64,000 nt of DNA. Origin: Terrirhizobium terrae. Its GTDB lineage: Bacteria > Pseudomonadota > Alphaproteobacteria > Rhizobiales > Rhizobiaceae. The notes beneath the pieces were generated by a model, which was not told the DNA's origin, did no database searches, and saw only the letters and a list, made by a program, of their open reading frames with translations. Position numbers and translations under genes: made by a program. The DNA is taken from assembly GCF_030323265.1 (NCBI RefSeq), contig NZ_CP104992.1:496001-560000 (forward strand), read 5' to 3'. Below are positions 29,042-39,093 of this stretch, piece after piece; position 1 is the first letter of the stretch, and each line of letters begins with the position of its first letter.

Positions 29042-29119
29042 GCTTCATCCCTCCTCGATGTTTAGCGAGGGCAGCATAGCCGGAGGGTGTTTGTAGAGGC
29101 AATGCGGAGGAATATACTT

Positions 29120-29295
29120 CCCCTCTCTTGCGATTTCTAGCACTTAGCTACGCTAAGATGTTGAAATCGCTTTCTCCCCGCCAAGGGGGAGATAGGCGCC
29201 GAGATCGCGGCCCGCGTTCCTCTCCCCTGCGGGAGAGGAAGAGAAATCAGCATCTTAGCCGCAGGCTAAGTGCTAGATTTCTCAGGAGAGGGGCT
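29120..29295. repeat. Long imperfect inverted repeat, MITE-like or intergenic palindrome
   Basis: Two arms of about 40-60 nt are near reverse complements. The outer block TCTAGCACTTAGC faces GCTAAGTGCTAGA, and the inner GCTAAGATG faces CATCTTAGC, with shared CCTCTC ends. The centre carries a second small palindrome family (CTCCCC, CCAAGGGGGAG). It fills most of the 311-nt gap between the RND stop and the hydrolase start and could end RND transcription. Confidence 0.65.
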
Positions 29296-29352
29296 CGTAA
29301 ACTTATCGTTGGAAACCGAGACGCCCGCCGGGAACTGGCGGGCGCCTCGGCA

Positions 29353-32300
29353 TTATTCGGCGGCCATCGGAAGGTCGCGATGGTCGTCGAAGAGCTCGCC
29401 CTGATTGCCAGAATGATTGGCGGGCTGGTTTTCGTCTTCCTTCGTCTTCGGCTCGCGGCCGAAGAACAGGGCATAGCCGGCGGGCAGGACCAGGATGGTC
29501 AGCACGGTCGCGACCAGGATACCGCCCATCATAGCATAGGCGAGCGGTCCCCAGAACAGGCCCCAGGAAATCGGGATCAGAGCCAGCACGGCGGTCATCG
29601 CGGTGAGCATGATCGGACGGAAGCGGCGGACGGCCGCGCCGACGATCGCTTCCTGCCTGTGCATGCCCGCCGCGATATCCTGGTCGATCTGGTCGATGAG
29701 GATGATCGAGTTGCGGATGATGATGCCGAGCAGCGCGATGACGCCGAGGATCGCGACGAAGCCGAAGGGCGCGCCGGTGATCAGGAGCGCCATTGCCGCG
29801 CCGATGATGCCGAGCGGACCGGTGGCGAGCACCAGCATCGACTTGCCGAAATGCCTCAGCTGGACCATCAGGAGCAGCATGATGACGAGCAGCATGATCG
29901 GCGCCTTGGCGGCGATCGAGGCCTGGCTTTCGGCCGCATCCTCGGCACCGCCCTGGATTTCGATCTTGTAGCCTGCCGGCAATGCGGCACGCAGGTCGGC
30001 GATCGAGTTGTAGAAGTTGAGCGATGCCTGCGTCGCCTCGATGCCGTCGGGCAGCGTCGCCTTGACGGTGATCGTCGGCAGGCGGTCGCGGCGCCATTCG
30101 ATACCCTGTTCGAGCACCGGCTCGACGCGGGCGATCTGCGACACCGGCACGAAGCCGCCGAAATCGGTCGGCACATAGACCGACTGCACGGCAGACAGCA
30201 GGTCGCGGGTCGCATCCGGCTCACGCACCACGACGGATACGGTTTCCTCGCCATCGCGGAAGTCGTTGATCGGGGCGCCGGCAGTTGCAGCCTGCAGCAT
30301 CTGGCGGACCCGCTGCGACGAGACGCCGAGCGCACGGGCGCGGTCCTGGTCGATGACGAGCTTCATGCCCGGCACCGGCTCCATCCAGTCGTCGTGGATC
30401 GAACCGAACATTGGGTTCTGATAGTAGCGGTCCTTCACCTGGTCGGCGATGCGGCGCACTTCCGTCCGGTCAGGACCGACGACGCGCATCTGCACCGGCC
30501 AGCCGGTCGGCGGACCGAGGAACAGGCGGTCGACCTTGCCGCGCACGGTCGGAAAATCTTCGGCGAGGATCTTGCGCAGCTTGACGATCAGCCGCTCTCG
30601 CTCTTCCAGACCCTTGGACATGATCAGGAGCTGCGCATAGTTCGGGTTGCGGAGCTGCTGGTCGAGCGGCAGGAAGAAGCGCGGCGCGCCCTCGCCGATA
30701 TAGGTGGCGACGAAGGTCTTGTCCTGATCAGGCAGCACGCGCTCTTCCAGCGCCTTGGCCTGGCGTTCGACCTCTTCGATCGCGGTGCCTTCCGGGAGCC
30801 ACATGTCGACCAGGATTTCCGGACGCGAGGACTGCGGGAAGAAGCTCTGCGGAATGAACTGGAATGACCAGAGGCTGCCGGCGAAGATGCCGAGCGTCGC
30901 CAGAAGCACGATCGCCTTGTGACGCACCGACCAGGTCACGGCATGACGCACACCGCGATACATGCGGGTGTCATAGGCGTCGTGATGATGACCGGTGCCG
31001 GCATGGGCGCGCTGCTTCAGGATCATGTAGCCGAGCCACGGCGTGAAATAGACCGCCACGAACCACGACACCACGAGCGCGATGCCGACCACGTAGAACA
31101 GCGATCGGACATATTCGCCCGCGGTGGAATCCGCGAAGCCGACCGGAATGAAGCCGGCGGTGGTAATCAGCGTTCCGGTCAGCATCGGGAAGGCAGTGGA
31201 GGAATAGGCGAAGCTTGCCGCGTCGATGCGGCTCAGCCCCTCTTCCAGCTTTCTCTCCATCATCTCGACGACGATCATGGCGTCGTCGACCAAGAGGCCG
31301 AGCGCAATGATCAGCGCGCCGAGCGAGATGCGCTGCAGCTCGATGCCGAGATAATACATGATGGCGAGCGTGGCCGAGAGAACCAGCGGGATGGCGATAG
31401 CGATGACGATGCCGGAGCGCCAGCCGATCGAGATCAGCGACACGACGAGCACGATGATCAGGGCTTCCATCAGCGCCTGGGTGAACTCGCCGACCGCTTC
31501 GGTCACGACTTCCGGCTGATTGGCGATCTGCTGCACCTGCGCACCGACGGGCAGCGTTTCGGCAAAGCGCTTGTAGGTCTCCTCGACCGCGTGGCCGACA
31601 TCGGTAACCTTGAAGCCGTTCGCCATCACGACGCCAAGCTGCACACTGTCATGGCCGTTGAAGCGGAACTTGCGCTGATACGGATCCTCGAGCCCTGCCT
31701 TGACGGTGGCGATATCGCCGAGCCTGTAGACCTGGTCACCGGACCGGATGCGCAATTCGCGGATGTCTTCCGGCGTCATCACGTCGCCTTCGACGGAGAT
31801 GCGCACCGAACGGTCGGCAGTCTGCACGGTGCCGGCGGGGTCGACGGTGTTCTGCCCGGCAATCGCATCCCGGATGGCGGTCACAGTCAGGCCGCGTTCG
31901 GCCAGCGCCTTGGACGAGACGTCGATGAAGATCTTTTCCGGCTGGTCGCCGAGGATGACCGCCTTCTCGACACCGGGCGTGGCGATCAGCATGTCGCGGG
32001 CCTGGATCGCAAAATCCTTGAGTTCGGGATAGCTGTAGCCCTCGCCCATGATGGCGTGGAGCGTGATGTAGGTATCGCCGAATTCGTCGTTGAAATAGGG
32101 GCCAAGCAGGCCGGACGGCAGGTCCTGCCTGATATCGCCGACCTTCTTGCGCACCTGGTAGAAGGCGTCCGCCACCTCTTCGGCATTGGTGTCGCCCTTG
32201 ACCTGGATCGTGGTGATGGCGATGCCGGCGCGGGTATAGGATTTGACCCAGTCGAGATGCGGAGTTTCCTGCAGCTTGCGCTCGATCTTGTTGACGACCT

Positions 32301-32544
32301 GGTTCTGCATGTCCTGAACGGACGCGCCGGGCCAGACGCTCTGCACCACCATGACGCGGAAGGTGAAGTCGGGATCTTCCTTCTGGCCCATGTTCATGAC
32401 GCCGAGCGCGCCCATGACGATGATGAGGCCGAACAGGAAGCGCGCGATGCTCGGATGGCCGATTGCCCAGCGCGACAGGTTGAAGCCGCCCTTTTCCTTT
32501 TGCTTCTGCAACGGATCGGCGGGCTGATGGGGAGAGGAGCTCAT
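29353..32544 (-). CDS. RND-family efflux transporter permease
   Basis: A 1063-residue inner-membrane RND pump (AcrB/MMPL-like hydrophobic/amphiphilic efflux family). Residues 20-60 hold the first helix (FLFGLIIVMGALGVMNMG), followed by a large periplasmic porter loop (WPGASVQDMQNQVVNKIE). A membrane block follows with the proton-relay Asp pair in LGLLVDDAMIVVE, and the arrangement is then duplicated. It uses the proton motive force to expel substrates. The membrane-fusion gene lies 27 nt upstream and a TetR gene heads the operon. No outer-membrane factor is present, so a TolC-type partner must lie elsewhere. Substrate is unknown. Confidence 0.9.
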   Translation of the reverse strand: MSSSPHQPADPLQKQKEKGGFNLSRWAIGHPSIARFLFGLIIVMGALGVMNMGQKEDPDFTFRVMVVQSVWPGASVQDMQNQVVNKIERKLQETPHLDWVKSYTRAGIAITTIQVKGDTNAEEVADAFYQVRKKVGDIRQDLPSGLLGPYFNDEFGDTYITLHAIMGEGYSYPELKDFAIQARDMLIATPGVEKAVILGDQPEKIFIDVSSKALAERGLTVTAIRDAIAGQNTVDPAGTVQTADRSVRISVEGDVMTPEDIRELRIRSGDQVYRLGDIATVKAGLEDPYQRKFRFNGHDSVQLGVVMANGFKVTDVGHAVEETYKRFAETLPVGAQVQQIANQPEVVTEAVGEFTQALMEALIIVLVVSLISIGWRSGIVIAIAIPLVLSATLAIMYYLGIELQRISLGALIIALGLLVDDAMIVVEMMERKLEEGLSRIDAASFAYSSTAFPMLTGTLITTAGFIPVGFADSTAGEYVRSLFYVVGIALVVSWFVAVYFTPWLGYMILKQRAHAGTGHHHDAYDTRMYRGVRHAVTWSVRHKAIVLLATLGIFAGSLWSFQFIPQSFFPQSSRPEILVDMWLPEGTAIEEVERQAKALEERVLPDQDKTFVATYIGEGAPRFFLPLDQQLRNPNYAQLLIMSKGLEERERLIVKLRKILAEDFPTVRGKVDRLFLGPPTGWPVQMRVVGPDRTEVRRIADQVKDRYYQNPMFGSIHDDWMEPVPGMKLVIDQDRARALGVSSQRVRQMLQAATAGAPINDFRDGEETVSVVVREPDATRDLLSAVQSVYVPTDFGGFVPVSQIARVEPVLEQGIEWRRDRLPTITVKATLPDGIEATQASLNFYNSIADLRAALPAGYKIEIQGGAEDAAESQASIAAKAPIMLLVIMLLLMVQLRHFGKSMLVLATGPLGIIGAAMALLITGAPFGFVAILGVIALLGIIIRNSIILIDQIDQDIAAGMHRQEAIVGAAVRRFRPIMLTAMTAVLALIPISWGLFWGPLAYAMMGGILVATVLTILVLPAGYALFFGREPKTKEDENQPANHSGNQGELFDDHRDLPMAAE

Positions 32545-32571
32545 GGTCTCAGATCCTTTTCAGTGCCGGTA

Positions 32572-33728
32572 TCAGGGCTGGATGGACGCGGTGGACTGGC
32601 TGGAAACGCTGCCGAAGCGCGACGCGACCGTTTCGGGAAGCCTGACCTTCAGGCCCTCCTTCATGAACTGCGTACCGGCCGAGACGACGAGATCGCCGTT
32701 GGAAATGCCTTCGGAAACGCGCACGCCGTCGTCGTTATAGCCGGCGACCACGACCGGGCGGGAACTGACTTCCCCTTGTCGCGATCGACCACCCAGACGA
32801 CCGACTTGCCGTCCTTCTGGGCGAGAGCCGCAAGCGGCAGGCCGAAGGCCGGCGCCGCATTGTCTTCCGCCGCGGTGATCGTCGCGGTCGTGCCGAGCAG
32901 CACGCGATCGTCGACCGGCAGGCTGACGCGAACGGCAAAGGTGCGCGACTGGGCGTCGGCGCTGCCGGCGACTTCGCGAACCTTGCCTTCGAGCGAAAGA
33001 TCACGGGCGGACCAGAAGCCGGCCTTCACCGTCTTGCCGGGCTTGAAATGGGCGATATCCATTTCCGGCACCGCGATCTGCACTTCCTTTTCGCCATCGA
33101 CGGCGACGGCGACGACCGGCGAACCGGTGCTGACCACTTGGCCGACATCGGCGCTGACCGTGGTGACGATGCCGGCATGGGTGGCCTTCAATTCGGTATA
33201 GGCGACCTGGTTCTTCGCCTGCTCGAGTGCCGATTCAGCCGACTGGAGCTGCGACTGCGCCTGGTCGGCGGCAAGCTGCGCCTGTTCGAGCTGCGACTGG
33301 GGCGTGACGTTCTTCTGCGCCAGCGTTTCGGCGCGGCGAAGCGCGAGGCCGGTAATATCGACCTGCTTGCCGGCCGCCGTGAGATCGGCATCGGCCTGGC
33401 GAACGGCGAGTTCGTAATCGACGGCATCGAGCCTTGCGAGAACGGTACCGGGCTGAACCCGCTCGCCGACATCGACGAGACGTTCGGTAATCTTGCCGGC
33501 GACGCGGAAGCCGAGGTTCATCTCGGTGCGCGCCCGGACGGAGCCGGAATAGACGAAGGTGCGCCCGGCATCGGGGCCGGCAACCTGCACGACCTTGACC
33601 GGCCGCACCGGATCGGGCGCCTCAACTTTCTTCTTCTCTTCCGAGCATGCGCTCAGCGCACCAAGCGCCAGAGCGAAAAGGAGGCCCTTCGAAAGGGATG
33701 CAAAACGTCCAGTCACGATCGAAGACAT
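32572..33728 (-). CDS. RND efflux membrane-fusion lipoprotein, frameshifted
   Basis: About 385 residues if one base is added to the CCCC at 32772-32775. The N-terminus has a lipobox (LALGALSACSE), then RPVKVVQVAG and a barrel-sandwich hybrid with coiled-coil hairpin (LEQAQLAADQAQSQLQSAES). The restored frame ends at a TGA at 32572-32574 and gives the usual beta-barrel and membrane-proximal end. It bridges the RND pump to an outer-membrane channel. I chose ATG 33728, which has GGAG 8 nt upstream; a second in-frame start lies at 33758. It sits between the TetR gene and the pump. Confidence 0.85.
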
Positions 33729-33758
33729 TGTCTTCACTCCACGCGATGCGTTGATCAT

Positions 33759-33775
33759 GGCACCCGTGAGGTGCC
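33759..33775 (-). other. Small hairpin between tetR-type gene and efflux genes
   Basis: GGCACC and GGTGCC pair around a 5-nt loop, 31 nt upstream of the membrane-fusion start. It could be an RNA processing or attenuation site; no T-run follows. Confidence 0.4.
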
Positions 33776-33809
33776 GGTTTGTTAAGTCAGGTTGCGTTTT
33801 ATGTCGGCT

Positions 33810-34409
33810 CTATTTCAGAGCTCTAAGGGCGAAATCGACGAGATCGGCCGGCACCGTCCTCCGGTTCTCGATCAGGCATTCCGCGATGATCTGCGGGTGA
33901 CAGAGGGTCACGATGCAGTCGCAAAGACATTCGGCGGCGAAATCGGCGTCCTGGTCGCGAAACTCGCCACTGGCGATCCCTTCGCGCACGAGACCGGCCA
34001 CGATGGTTCGCAGCTTCATGATATGGTCTTCGACGACCGACCATTGCTCCTGGATGGCGACGACCACCATCTCATGAACCTTGTTTTCGTGCAGCAGCGT
34101 CTCGACGGTGATCTGGTGCTGCTGCAGGAAATGGTCGCGCAGCCGCTCCGTGGCGCTAACCGGGCGCTTGGCGTTGATGACCGCGACATCGCGGCTCGCC
34201 GCCAGCATGCGGCTTGCCAGCGCCTTGTGGATCTCCGCCTTCGACGAGAAGAACCGGTAGATATTGGCCGGCGACATGCCGAGATCCTTGGCTATGTCGG
34301 CAACATTCGTCTTGGAATAGCCGTAGTGCTTGAACAGGCGCTCGGCCGCATCGAGGATGCGATCGACGTTTTCCTGCTTTACCGGATCCATCTGGCTGGC
34401 GTTATCCAC
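33810..34409 (-). CDS. TetR/AcrR-family repressor of the RND efflux operon
   Basis: A 199-residue regulator. The N-terminal HTH (RILDAAERLFKHYGYSKTNV, then ADIAKDLGMSPANIYRFFSS) is followed by an all-helical ligand domain. It is upstream of, and co-directional with, the membrane-fusion and pump genes (81 nt to the next start). A perfect 21-bp inverted repeat begins 8 nt upstream of the GTG start and covers its GAGG ribosome site, which suggests tight autoregulation of the whole operon. An alternative ATG lies at 34391. The inducer is unknown. Confidence 0.87.
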   Translation of the reverse strand: MDNASQMDPVKQENVDRILDAAERLFKHYGYSKTNVADIAKDLGMSPANIYRFFSSKAEIHKALASRMLAASRDVAVINAKRPVSATERLRDHFLQQHQITVETLLHENKVHEMVVVAIQEQWSVVEDHIMKLRTIVAGLVREGIASGEFRDQDADFAAECLCDCIVTLCHPQIIAECLIENRRTVPADLVDFALRALK

Positions 34410-34416
34410 TGAAGCC

Positions 34417-34466
34417 TCACGATTTACGACTGACGAATTTCAATTTTCGTCAGTCGTAAATCGTGA
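34417..34466. promoter_or_regulatory. 21-bp perfect inverted repeat, candidate TetR operator
   Basis: TCACGATTTACGACTGACGAA (21 bp) is repeated exactly in inverted orientation after an 8-nt spacer. The inner part alone is the size of a TetR operator. Longer dyads can bind two dimers. It overlaps the repressor's start region and points to control of tetR and the efflux genes, and perhaps of the kinase gene on the other side. Confidence 0.65.
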
Positions 34467-34596
34467 GCATATATTTGTCAACCACTCCAGCGTGTTTTCC
34501 TTGTCTCTAATGTAATGTACTGGCATGGAACAATTGTCAGGTTCGTGCATTAGGTTGGGTTGTCGCTCGGGGCGGAGCGGAGGGGGCACGCATTGC

Positions 34597-36545
34597 ATGA
34601 TAAAAAGACAGGACGTTTCCCTGCTCGACCAGGAACGCTATCGACTTCTCGTCGACGCGATCACGGACTATGCCATCTACATGCTCGACCCATCGGGCAA
34701 GATCGCCAGCTGGAACGCCGGCGCGCAGCGCTTCAAGGGCTATGAAGCCTCCGAAATCCTCGGCGAACATTTTTCCCGTTTCTATACCAACGAGGACCGC
34801 CTCGCCCGCATGCCTGAAAAGGCACTTGAGACGGCGGCAACCATGGGCCGTTACGAGCATCAGGGCCTGCGCGTGCGCAAGGACGGCACGACCTTCTGGG
34901 CCCATGTAATCATCGACCCCATTTGGGACCGCGCCGGCCATCTGCTCGGCTTTGCCAAGGTTACCCGCGACCTGACCGAGCGCAAGAAGGCGGAAGCCGA
35001 ACTGCGGCTGAGCGAGGAGAAGTTTCAGCTTCTCGTCAACGGCGTTACCGACTACGCGCTCTACATGCTGGACCCGGATGGTCACGTGACCAACTGGAAT
35101 GCAGGCGCGGCACGGATCAAGGGCTATGCCGCGGAAGATGCGATCGGCAGCCACTTCTCCCGCTTCTACACGCCGGAAGACCAGAAGAAGGGCGAGCCTG
35201 CCCGCAATCTCGATATCGCCCGGCGCGATGGCCGCGTCGAGCGCGAGGGCCTGCGCCAGCGCAAGGACGGCACCACCTTCTGGGCCCATGTCGTCATCGA
35301 CGCCATCCGCGACGAGACCGGCCAGCTTCTCGGCTTTGCCAAGATCACCCGCGACGTGACGGAAAAGGTCGAAGCGCAGAAGGCGCTGGCGAAAACCCGC
35401 GAAGAGCTGTTCCAGGCGCAGAAGATGGAGGCAATCGGCCAGCTCACCGGCGGCATTGCCCATGACTTCAACAATCTTCTGATGGCGATCATGGGCAGCC
35501 TCGAAATGCTGCGCAAGCGCATGCCCGACGACCCGTCGCTGACACCGCTTCTCTTGAACGCCCTGCAGGGGCCGAACGCGGCGCGGCGCTGACCCAGCGC
35601 ATGCTCGCCTTCTCCCGCCGGCAGGAACTCAACATGACACCGGTCGACGTGCCGGCGCTGGTTGACGGCATGATGGATTTCCTCGAACGCTCTCTCGGCT
35701 CATCGCTCCGGATAGAAGCGGATTTCCCAGGCGAGCTGCCCAAGGTCCTGACCGACGCGGTGCAGCTGGAAACCGCAATCCTCAATCTCGTCGTCAATGC
35801 CCGCGACGCTATGCTGCAGACGACAACGCATGGCGGAGTGATTACGGTCAGCGCCGAGCGCCATGATGTTGCCGAAGATGGCGATAAATTGCGGGTGGGC
35901 GACTATCTGCGAATATTCGTACGTGATACCGGCGAGGGCATGGACCCCGAGACGGTCGCGCGTGCCGCGACACCGTTCTTCACCACCAAGGGGATCGGCA
36001 AGGGAACAGGACTGGGGTTATCCATGGTGCAGGGACTGACGGAACAATCGGGCGGCAGGCTGTCGATCGACAGCGTGAAGGGCGAAGGCACGACGATCTC
36101 GCTCTTTCTCCCGACCGTAGACGAAGAGGATTGCCCGGGCGAGAAGGCCGCATCTTCAGACACGTCCGAAAAGATCGGCGACCGCCCGCTCAAGGTGCTT
36201 GCCGTGGACGACGACGCCCTAGTGCTGATGAACACGACGATGATGTTGGAGGATCTCGGTCACCAGGTGACCGAGGCTTATAGCGGCCCGGAGGCACTGA
36301 ACGCGCTGAAGGCCGCCGAAAACGGCATCGACCTCGTCATCACCGACCATTCCATGCCGCGCATGACCGGCGCGGAACTGGCCGCCGAGATCGCCCGCGA
36401 ATGGCCGGGCCTGCCGGTCGTGCTCGCGACCGGTTACGCCGAACTGCCCGACGGCAGCGGCAACCACCTGCCCCGCCTGCCCAAGCCCTTCAGCCAGACG
36501 CAGCTGAGCGATATCATCGCCAGCGTGACCGGCACCGCCGGCTGA
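34597..36545 (+). CDS. Hybrid sensor kinase with two PAS domains and a receiver, frameshifted
   Basis: About 649 residues if one G is added to the GGGG at 35568-35571. Two nearly duplicate PAS domains (LLVDAITDYAIYMLDPSGKI and LLVNGVTDYALYMLDPDGHV) each end in RKDGTTFWAHV. They precede HisKA with the His in [13 protein letters not shown], then HATPase_c ([21 protein letters not shown]) and a receiver (VLAVDDDALVLMNTTMML, ITDHSMPRM). No transmembrane helix is seen, so a cytoplasmic signal, possibly redox or light, is likely. It is an orphan kinase and diverges from the TetR gene. Confidence 0.85.
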
Positions 36546-36638
36546 GCCTGCATCAGCCGAACCGACTGAATCGGCCGCCCGTGTGAACCAATGGACGGCG
36601 ACGCGCGTTGTTCTCTCGTTCTGACAGGGAGAATGGAC

Positions 36639-36932
36639 ATGGTCTTCAAGCATCCGCAATTTCACGAGACCGCGCCGGAGATCGAAGTCGAATTTCCGGC
36701 CCACGCCGCGCTGGAGGGCGCCGTTTCCGATGCCCTCGCCTCCGCAGGTGGCATAGAGGCGGCGGAGATCGCGGTAACCGCCAGCGGCACGACGATCACC
36801 CTGACCGGCATGGTCGCCCGCCAGCAGGAAGTCGCCCGTGCCGAGGAAGTGGCACGCAGCGTCGAGGGCGTGACCGAGGTGAGGAACGAGATCAAGGTTG
36901 CCGGGGATGACCAGATGCGGCGGGGGATTTGA
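36639..36932 (+). CDS. BON-domain protein
   Basis: A 97-residue protein with a single BON domain (about residues 23-90): an ALEGAVSDALASAG helix, ITLTGMVARQQEVARAEEVA, then VEGVTEVRNEIKV. BON domains bind phospholipid or polymers and occur in OsmY-like stress proteins. There is no signal peptide, so a cytoplasmic location is likely. Start ATG 36639 has GGGAG 8 nt upstream; the nearer ATG at 36633 is too close to it. It lies behind the hybrid kinase. Confidence 0.8.
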   Translation: MVFKHPQFHETAPEIEVEFPAHAALEGAVSDALASAGGIEAAEIAVTASGTTITLTGMVARQQEVARAEEVARSVEGVTEVRNEIKVAGDDQMRRGI

Positions 36933-37033
36933 GCAAAGGCCGGCATGCAGCCGCATCCGCCGCGTTTTCCACGCCATCCTGATCTGAAAGCCGATGTAAA
37001 TTGTCGAGCAGCTTCGTCCGTGCGAAGCAGGCG

Positions 37034-37633
37034 TTACCTGGCCCGAAAAATCGGATAAAGGGACGCGACGAGCATCAGCGCCATGGCAACGTTGAAGACC
37101 CGCAACCAGATGGGTTTTGACAACACGCCTCTGAGGGCGGTTCCGACCGCGGCCCAGGCAATGATGCAAGGCGCATTTACGATAGAGAAGAGGATGGTCA
37201 CGAGCACGGCTTTGGCGAGAAAACCGTCCGCTTGCGTGTAGGTCGCGATCGCTCCGATCGCCATGATCCATGCTTTCGGATTCACCCACTGGAAGGCAGC
37301 AGCCTGCATGAAGGTCAAGGGCACACGCCTGCCGCGATCCGCCTCCGACACGCCCGAACCGGCTATCTTCCAGGCAAGATAAATCAGATAGGCGGCCCCA
37401 ACATATTTCATCGCGTCATGCAGGATAGGCAACGCTTCGAATACTCCGCCCAGCCCCAGGCCGACAGACAGGATCAGCACGGCAAAACCGATGTTGACGC
37501 CGAGGATATGTGGCACCGATGCCTTCAAGCCGAAGTTCACGCCCGAAGCGAGCAACATGGCGTTGTTCGGACCCGGCGTTATCGACGTCACGAATGCGTA
37601 AGCGAGGAAGGCAAGAATGAGCTCGTGTGTCAT
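37034..37633 (-). CDS. LysE-family amino-acid/metabolite exporter
   Basis: A 199-residue six-helix membrane protein of the LysE/RhtB family. The N-terminal signature FVTSITPGPNNAMLLASGVN and the later QWVNPKAWIMAIGAI are typical. It would export amino acids or related metabolites. I place the start at ATG 37633 rather than TTG 37642. It diverges from a MocR-type regulator gene about 100 nt away, a recurrent pairing in which the regulator controls export. Confidence 0.88.
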   Translation of the reverse strand: MTHELILAFLAYAFVTSITPGPNNAMLLASGVNFGLKASVPHILGVNIGFAVLILSVGLGLGGVFEALPILHDAMKYVGAAYLIYLAWKIAGSGVSEADRGRRVPLTFMQAAAFQWVNPKAWIMAIGAIATYTQADGFLAKAVLVTILFSIVNAPCIIAWAAVGTALRGVLSKPIWLRVFNVAMALMLVASLYPIFRAR

Positions 37634-37734
37634 GGGCAGCAATATCGGTGTGATTGATCATTGACTGCGAGAATAGACATGGGACACTTTTTGAAAATAT
37701 CGATTAGTGTACCGTGACACTTTTGGAGCCTGCT

Positions 37735-39093
37735 ATGAAGCTGGGGTCAACCTGGACGCCCCGACTGGCCGAAATACCCGTCTCGACATCCGATAAACTG
37801 ACCGCGGCGCTTATCGAGGATATTGCGGGTGGCCTGATCGGCCCGGGCGATCGCCTTCCTGCCCATCGCGAGCTCGCCTGGCACCTCAAGGTCAGCGTCG
37901 GCACGGTAACGAAAGCCTATGCTGCACTGGCGCGACGAGGCCTCGTGAGATCCTTCCATGGCAGGGGCATGTTCGTTGCGGCTACGTCGCAGGCAACGCG
38001 GCCACTCATCGACCTGAGCATCAATGCACCGCCGCAGATGCTAAGCGACCGTCTTCTCTCCGCGGCCCTCGAAACTTTGGCGCGGCGCTTGGATGCAGGC
38101 ATGTTTTCGGCCTATACGCCAGCCGCAGGCCGCCCCGAACATCGCTTGCAGATGGCTCGCTGGCTGAGCGGCACCGGCCTTGTCTGCCGCCGGGAAAACA
38201 TTCTCCTCACCAATGGTGCTCAGCAGGCTCTGGCGATTGCCTTTGCCGTCGCGGCCACGCCCGGAACGACAGTCTTCACCGAAGCGTTCACCTATCCTGG
38301 AGCATTGCTGATTGGCCGTCGCGCCGGCCTTAAACTTTGCGGCATCGAGATGGACGAACAGGGCATGACCGCCGACGCCTTGGACAAGGCCCTCACGGAA
38401 GACAAGTCCTCACGCCAGGTTGTCTATATCACACCGACACTGCAGAACCCGACCACCGCCACGATGAGCGTTATGAGGCGCGAGGATATTGTCCGTGTCT
38501 GTCGAGATCATGATGCAATCATTGTGGAAGACGACGTCTACAGCGTGTTCACGCCCCCGGATCATTTACCACTGGCGACGATGGCACCGGAGAGGACCTT
38601 TCACGTCACCGGCTTTTCCAAGATCTTGAGCCCGGGTCTGCGTATCGGTGCACTGGTCGCTCCGGACTGGGCAATCGGTGAAGCAGAATCATGCCTGCAA
38701 GCAAGCAGCACGATGGCCGCTCCCTTGTCCGCTGCCATCATGGAACTGTGGCTGTCTGATGGAACAGCCGCGTCTGTCGCATCCACCATTCGGCTCGAAG
38801 CGGCAAGACGTGCAGGCCTCGCTGCTCGAATTCTTTCGCGACATTGCACGATAAGAAACGGCAACGGCTTTCATCTATGGCTGCCGATGCCGACCGAAAA
38901 GGCGGAAGAACTCGTCGCGCGCGCCGCCACCTGCGGTATATTGCTGATGCCCGCTGCCGCACCGCTAACGGATCCCACCCGGCAGGCAGGCGGGATCCGC
39001 GTCAGTCTCGGCGGACCATCACCTGATCAGTTGACCGCTGCGCTGGCGGCGCTCGAAGAGCTTTTACGAGCGCCGCCGAGACCCTCCATCTAG
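37735..39093 (+). CDS. MocR-type GntR/aminotransferase-like regulator
   Basis: A 452-residue fusion of an N-terminal GntR winged HTH (LTAALIEDIAGGLIGPGDRL, AHRELAWHLKVSVGTVTKAY) with a C-terminal fold-type I aminotransferase-like domain. The PLP-binding Lys is probably in HVTGFSKILSPGLRIG, and TPTLQNPTTATMS and IIVEDDVYSVF are conserved. Such regulators sense PLP or an amino-acid aldimine. I chose ATG 37735, which has TTGGAG upstream. It diverges from the LysE exporter, its likely target. Confidence 0.87.
   Translation: MKLGSTWTPRLAEIPVSTSDKLTAALIEDIAGGLIGPGDRLPAHRELAWHLKVSVGTVTKAYAALARRGLVRSFHGRGMFVAATSQATRPLIDLSINAPPQMLSDRLLSAALETLARRLDAGMFSAYTPAAGRPEHRLQMARWLSGTGLVCRRENILLTNGAQQALAIAFAVAATPGTTVFTEAFTYPGALLIGRRAGLKLCGIEMDEQGMTADALDKALTEDKSSRQVVYITPTLQNPTTATMSVMRREDIVRVCRDHDAIIVEDDVYSVFTPPDHLPLATMAPERTFHVTGFSKILSPGLRIGALVAPDWAIGEAESCLQASSTMAAPLSAAIMELWLSDGTAASVASTIRLEAARRAGLAARILSRHCTIRNGNGFHLWLPMPTEKAEELVARAATCGILLMPAAAPLTDPTRQAGGIRVSLGGPSPDQLTAALAALEELLRAPPRPSI

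Noticed and set aside
30919..33201. A 760-residue plus-strand frame antisense to the RND pump
   Set aside because: It lies wholly opposite a clear RND gene and membrane-fusion gene and has no recognisable domain.
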